NCBI GenBank assembly: GCA_905193995.1
Contig: CAJJQT010000052.1
Span: 1-9,209, forward strand
Direction of reading: 5' to 3'
DNA: 9,209 nucleotides
From: an uncultured Porphyromonadaceae bacterium
GTDB lineage: Bacteria; Bacteroidota; Bacteroidia; Bacteroidales; Muribaculaceae
Both the position numbers and the translations under genes were made by a program. Numbering within the stretch: the stretch's first letter is position 1; every line of letters starts with the position of its first letter. Of this stretch, positions 6,728 to 9,209 are shown piece by piece. The notes beneath the pieces are model-generated. The model worked only from the letters and a program-made list of their open reading frames with translations, had not been told where the DNA came from and searched no databases.

Positions 6728-8293
6728 TTAGTTGATGATGACTTCCATGGGCGACAGGTCGCGGGTGATGCCGTCGGGGCCGACTGCCTTGATGCGGGAG
6801 ATATAGAAGCGCTTGCCGCGCTGCAGGCGCTGGAACGACTGCTTCTGACGCGCCGAGAAGTTCGGCCCGTCGCTGACTTCGGGTATGGCGTTGCCCATCG
6901 AGTCGAAGAATACTGTTTCGAAGCTGACTACCTTGAACGGCGTGTTGAGCAGGCCGTCGTCGATAGCCGCCTCAAGTCCCGGAGCTTTCAGCAGCAGCGT
7001 CTTGGCGAATGGCTTGCCGCCGCGGTAGCGGTCGGAGTTGCCCTGGGCGTCGGCGAAGGTGATGAAGGGCGTCGGATCGGGAAGCTTGCGCACGCGGAAG
7101 GTGGTCTGGGCCATCTGCACCTGCCGGCCGTCCATGTTGGCGGTCACGGTGACTGTGGCGTCCTTGCCTACTGCGGCGGGGCGGGCTACCCAGTGGTCGC
7201 CTGAGCGGGTGAGCGAACCGTTCGACATGGTGGCCGAAATGTCGCTCATGGCTACGCCGGGTACGGATATGCTGATCGGGTTGTCGATGCCGCCGTAGAG
7301 CACGTTCATCATCGTGGCCGATACGGTGGCCATGGGTTCGATGACCGTGTACGACGACTCGTAGGGGTGGCGGGTGACGGATCCGTCGCCGTGGGTGACT
7401 TCGATGAAGCCGCTGTAGGAGAAGGTGCCGGTCTGGGTCGGTGTCAGCTCATAGAGGCCTCGGTCGTTGGCCAGCGGTTTGCCCTGTACGTAGACTGTAG
7501 GGCGTGCGGTGGTGTCGACGGCCGCCAGCACTATGTTGGCCGAATACTTGCCGCCGCGCATGACCATGCGCGACTGCGGCATTACGTAGGCCTGCAGTTC
7601 GTTGACGCGGACGTCGCCGGCGTCGACCTGCGAGTATATCATCGACAGGGCCTCACCCTCGGCGTAGAGAATGTCGCTCTGCAGCTTGGTAAGCAGGGTC
7701 AGGGCTGCCACGACGGGCTGCTGGTCGAACTTGGCTTCCTCCCATGTCTGCGGGGTGAGGGTGCCGGCGCGCTTGACGGGCGCGGTTGACAGCATGTTGG
7801 CTATGTTGGCCTGCTTGAGCGAGTCGGGTACGAATGTCGAGATGAAATCGCGGTAGGTGTCTATGCGGTGGCGCAGGCGCTCGCCCGGCGGATTGCCAGG
7901 CGCGAGCATCACTACGGCGGCCGCCTCGAGATCCTCGCGGTTGAGCAGGTTGTCGGGGTCGCCCTCGGGGCCGTCGGCTTCGTGTACAATCTCGAGTTTG
8001 AGCGAATCGACCAGATTGATTATCTGCTCGGTCGCGAGGCGCACCTGCGTGGCCTTGTCGAGCCAAGCCTGTCCCTTGTCAGGATTGAGGGCGGTGAAGG
8101 CTTCGAGCTGCCGGTAGAGGGCCTCGTTGCGCTGCGCCACATTGTCGTTGGTCCGCGACAGGCCCTCGTGGACCTGCGTGAACCCGTCGAGCACATCGCT
8201 TGAGACATTCAGCGCCAGCATGGCGGTCAACACGATGTACATCAGGTTGATCATCTTTTGGCGCGGGCTGAGCCTGGAATTATTAGCTCCCAT
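6728..8293 (-). CDS. gldM: Type IX secretion system motor protein GldM/PorM
   Basis: Inner-membrane protein with a long periplasmic shaft. With GldL it forms the proton-driven motor that powers T9SS secretion (and gliding in motile species). The 521 residues fit the family (about 510-520). Seen: a short cytoplasmic N-terminus, SPRQKMINLMYIVLTAMLAL (9-28), with a single membrane helix (about 14-33). Arg11 aligns with the functionally important Arg9 of the Flavobacterium johnsoniae protein. Residues about 35-220 are the helical GldM_N-type first periplasmic domain, followed by beta-rich domains: about 225-320 (NELQAYVMPQSRMVMRGGKY), about 322-402 (NVLYGGIDNPISISVPG at 330-346) and a C-terminal GldM_C domain about 405-521 (FRVRKLPDPTPF at 399-410, MEVIIN end). 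It begins 30 bp after the gldL stop and ends 15 bp before gldN. Confidence 0.95.
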   Translation of the reverse strand: MGANNSRLSPRQKMINLMYIVLTAMLALNVSSDVLDGFTQVHEGLSRTNDNVAQRNEALYRQLEAFTALNPDKGQAWLDKATQVRLATEQIINLVDSLKLEIVHEADGPEGDPDNLLNREDLEAAAVVMLAPGNPPGERLRHRIDTYRDFISTFVPDSLKQANIANMLSTAPVKRAGTLTPQTWEEAKFDQQPVVAALTLLTKLQSDILYAEGEALSMIYSQVDAGDVRVNELQAYVMPQSRMVMRGGKYSANIVLAAVDTTARPTVYVQGKPLANDRGLYELTPTQTGTFSYSGFIEVTHGDGSVTRHPYESSYTVIEPMATVSATMMNVLYGGIDNPISISVPGVAMSDISATMSNGSLTRSGDHWVARPAAVGKDATVTVTANMDGRQVQMAQTTFRVRKLPDPTPFITFADAQGNSDRYRGGKPFAKTLLLKAPGLEAAIDDGLLNTPFKVVSFETVFFDSMGNAIPEVSDGPNFSARQKQSFQRLQRGKRFYISRIKAVGPDGITRDLSPMEVIIN

Positions 8294-8323
8294 TTATAAT
8301 CGGTGGTGAGTAGTTCGTTATAA

Positions 8324-9209
8324 TTAGTGATTGCCGCCTTTGTAGGTCGGGGCGACGTTGCCGCTGACGGGCTGTCCGCCGTCGGGCTCCATGGCCATCG
8401 GCCGGTACATGTTGACGGTCATGGCGGTGAGCATCTTTTCATATACGCTGTTGAGCTGCTGCAGGTGTCGGGCCATCTTCTCGGTCTCCTCGCAGTAGCG
8501 CACGCTGTTCGAGGCACTTTTCTCGTACATGTCGCGGATATCCTTGATGCCGCGGTTGACACGGTCGATGGCGTCGAGCTGCGACGACACGCTCTTGAGC
8601 TGTATCTCGTAGATAGTGTTCAGGCCGGTGATGTTGTGGTTAAGGGCCGACATCTGTTCTACATAGCCCTGCGACGAGCGGGTGATGTTCTCTGAATTTT
8701 CGGTTATGGCGCGGTACGAGGCGAGGAGGGTATCGCTCACCTGGTTGAGGGCCTCGGTGGTCTGGCGCAGATGCTGCATTTCTTCGGCTATCCCGGCCAT
8801 GCGGTCGAGATACTGCTGGGTGGCAGAGGTGAGTTCGGCCATGCGCGAGAGCTGGTCGGCTGCGGCTGCCATCTTGGAGATGGCGCCCGAGAGCGAGCGC
8901 GAGTCTTCCTCCGACAGGTCTATGCCGTCGGGGATACCTGCGGCGGCGCGGGCCTGTGCGGCCGACGGGCGCGGAGCGTTGACGAAGCGTACCACGTCGC
9001 CCTGGCCTTCGGCTGCGTCGGCGGTTTCGGCATCCTCGCCGTCGCCGCCTTCGGTCTCATGGTCCTTGTCGAGATCCGGAAAGACGGTCTCCCACTTGTA
9101 TTCGCGCGGCGGACGGTCGAAAGCGGTCAGGACGAACATCAGCACCTCGGTGCCCATGCCGAGCGAAAGCAGCATCAACTTGTCAATCTCTTTCGGTGTC
9201 AAGTGCATA
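8324..9209 (-). CDS. gldL: Type IX secretion system motor protein GldL/PorL, 5' end off window
   Basis: Inner-membrane proton-channel subunit of the T9SS motor, partner of GldM. The visible part is 294 residues. Its first Met (9208) is most likely internal: LMLLSLGMGTEVLMFVLTAF (11-30) matches the second membrane helix of GldL, and Glu21 aligns with the essential intramembrane Glu49 of the Flavobacterium johnsoniae protein. Roughly 28 residues, including the first helix, are therefore beyond the edge. After the helix come RPPREYKWETVFPDL (32-46, like the family's ...WSLVYPEL), an acidic linker (47-71), and a long cytoplasmic helical region (about 100-265). That region holds two related motifs, LNTIYEIQL (196-204) and LNSVYEKML (252-260). 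The full protein would be about 320 residues, nearer PorL of Porphyromonas than the 215-residue flavobacterial protein. The usual upstream neighbour, gldK, would lie off the window. Confidence 0.93.
   Translation of the reverse strand, partial: MHLTPKEIDKLMLLSLGMGTEVLMFVLTAFDRPPREYKWETVFPDLDKDHETEGGDGEDAETADAAEGQGDVVRFVNAPRPSAAQARAAAGIPDGIDLSEEDSRSLSGAISKMAAAADQLSRMAELTSATQQYLDRMAGIAEEMQHLRQTTEALNQVSDTLLASYRAITENSENITRSSQGYVEQMSALNHNITGLNTIYEIQLKSVSSQLDAIDRVNRGIKDIRDMYEKSASNSVRYCEETEKMARHLQQLNSVYEKMLTAMTVNMYRPMAMEPDGGQPVSGNVAPTYKGGNH

Noticed and set aside
8294..8323. TTATAA at both ends of the gldL-gldM gap, considered as a regulatory inverted repeat.
   Set aside because: TTATAA is a self-complementary 6-mer, the gap is only 30 bp between same-operon genes, and there is no further symmetry or promoter motif.
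9146..9208. The start of the rightmost protein, MHLTPKEIDKLML, resembles the N-terminus of urease gamma subunit (UreA).
   Set aside because: The similarity ends after about 13 residues. The rest matches GldL helix 2 and its cytoplasmic domain, and the apparent Met is internal and only looks like a start because the window ends there.

Overview
The window looks like a GC-rich chromosomal segment of a Bacteroidota, most likely order Bacteroidales (a gut Muribaculaceae-type genome would fit). The evidence is the type IX secretion (T9SS) motor and core genes gldL-gldM-gldN, a DUF5106 thioredoxin-fold protein, a Bacteroidales-style MnmA, the absence of clear Shine-Dalgarno sequences, and a Bacteroidota-type promoter (TAnnTTTGC). 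The family assignment is inference; the phylum is well supported.

All genes lie on the minus strand, so the biological order runs from high to low coordinates. The right half (9208 to 5612) holds gldL (5' end off the window), gldM and gldN, closely spaced and ending in a strong hairpin terminator at 5547-5590. GldL and GldM form the proton-driven inner-membrane motor. GldN is the periplasmic ring partner of GldK, whose gene probably lies just off the right edge.

The only sizeable intergenic gap (5464-5611, 148 bp) contains the gldN terminator, an AT-rich stretch with a 9-bp direct repeat spaced 20 bp, and a promoter reading leftwards into the second operon.

The left half (5463 to 1) is a tightly packed six-gene run: an exported DUF5106/thioredoxin-like protein, mnmA (tRNA U34 2-thiolation), a bifunctional-nuclease (DUF151) plus UVR-domain protein, a nucleoside:H+ symporter-like MFS transporter, rsmE (16S rRNA m3U1498 methyltransferase) and kdsA (KDO-8-phosphate synthase, 3' end off the window). 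mnmA/DUF151 overlap by 16 bp; transporter/rsmE and rsmE/kdsA overlap as ATGA. This packing suggests one transcript with translational coupling that joins RNA modification, nucleoside uptake and lipid A-core precursor synthesis.

I found no mobile element, CRISPR array, RNA gene, frameshift or sign of recent transfer. The content is core Bacteroidota biology. I do not see a clearly undescribed system; the points most worth following are the exported CxxC protein directly downstream of the T9SS genes and the Arg-rich tail of GldN.
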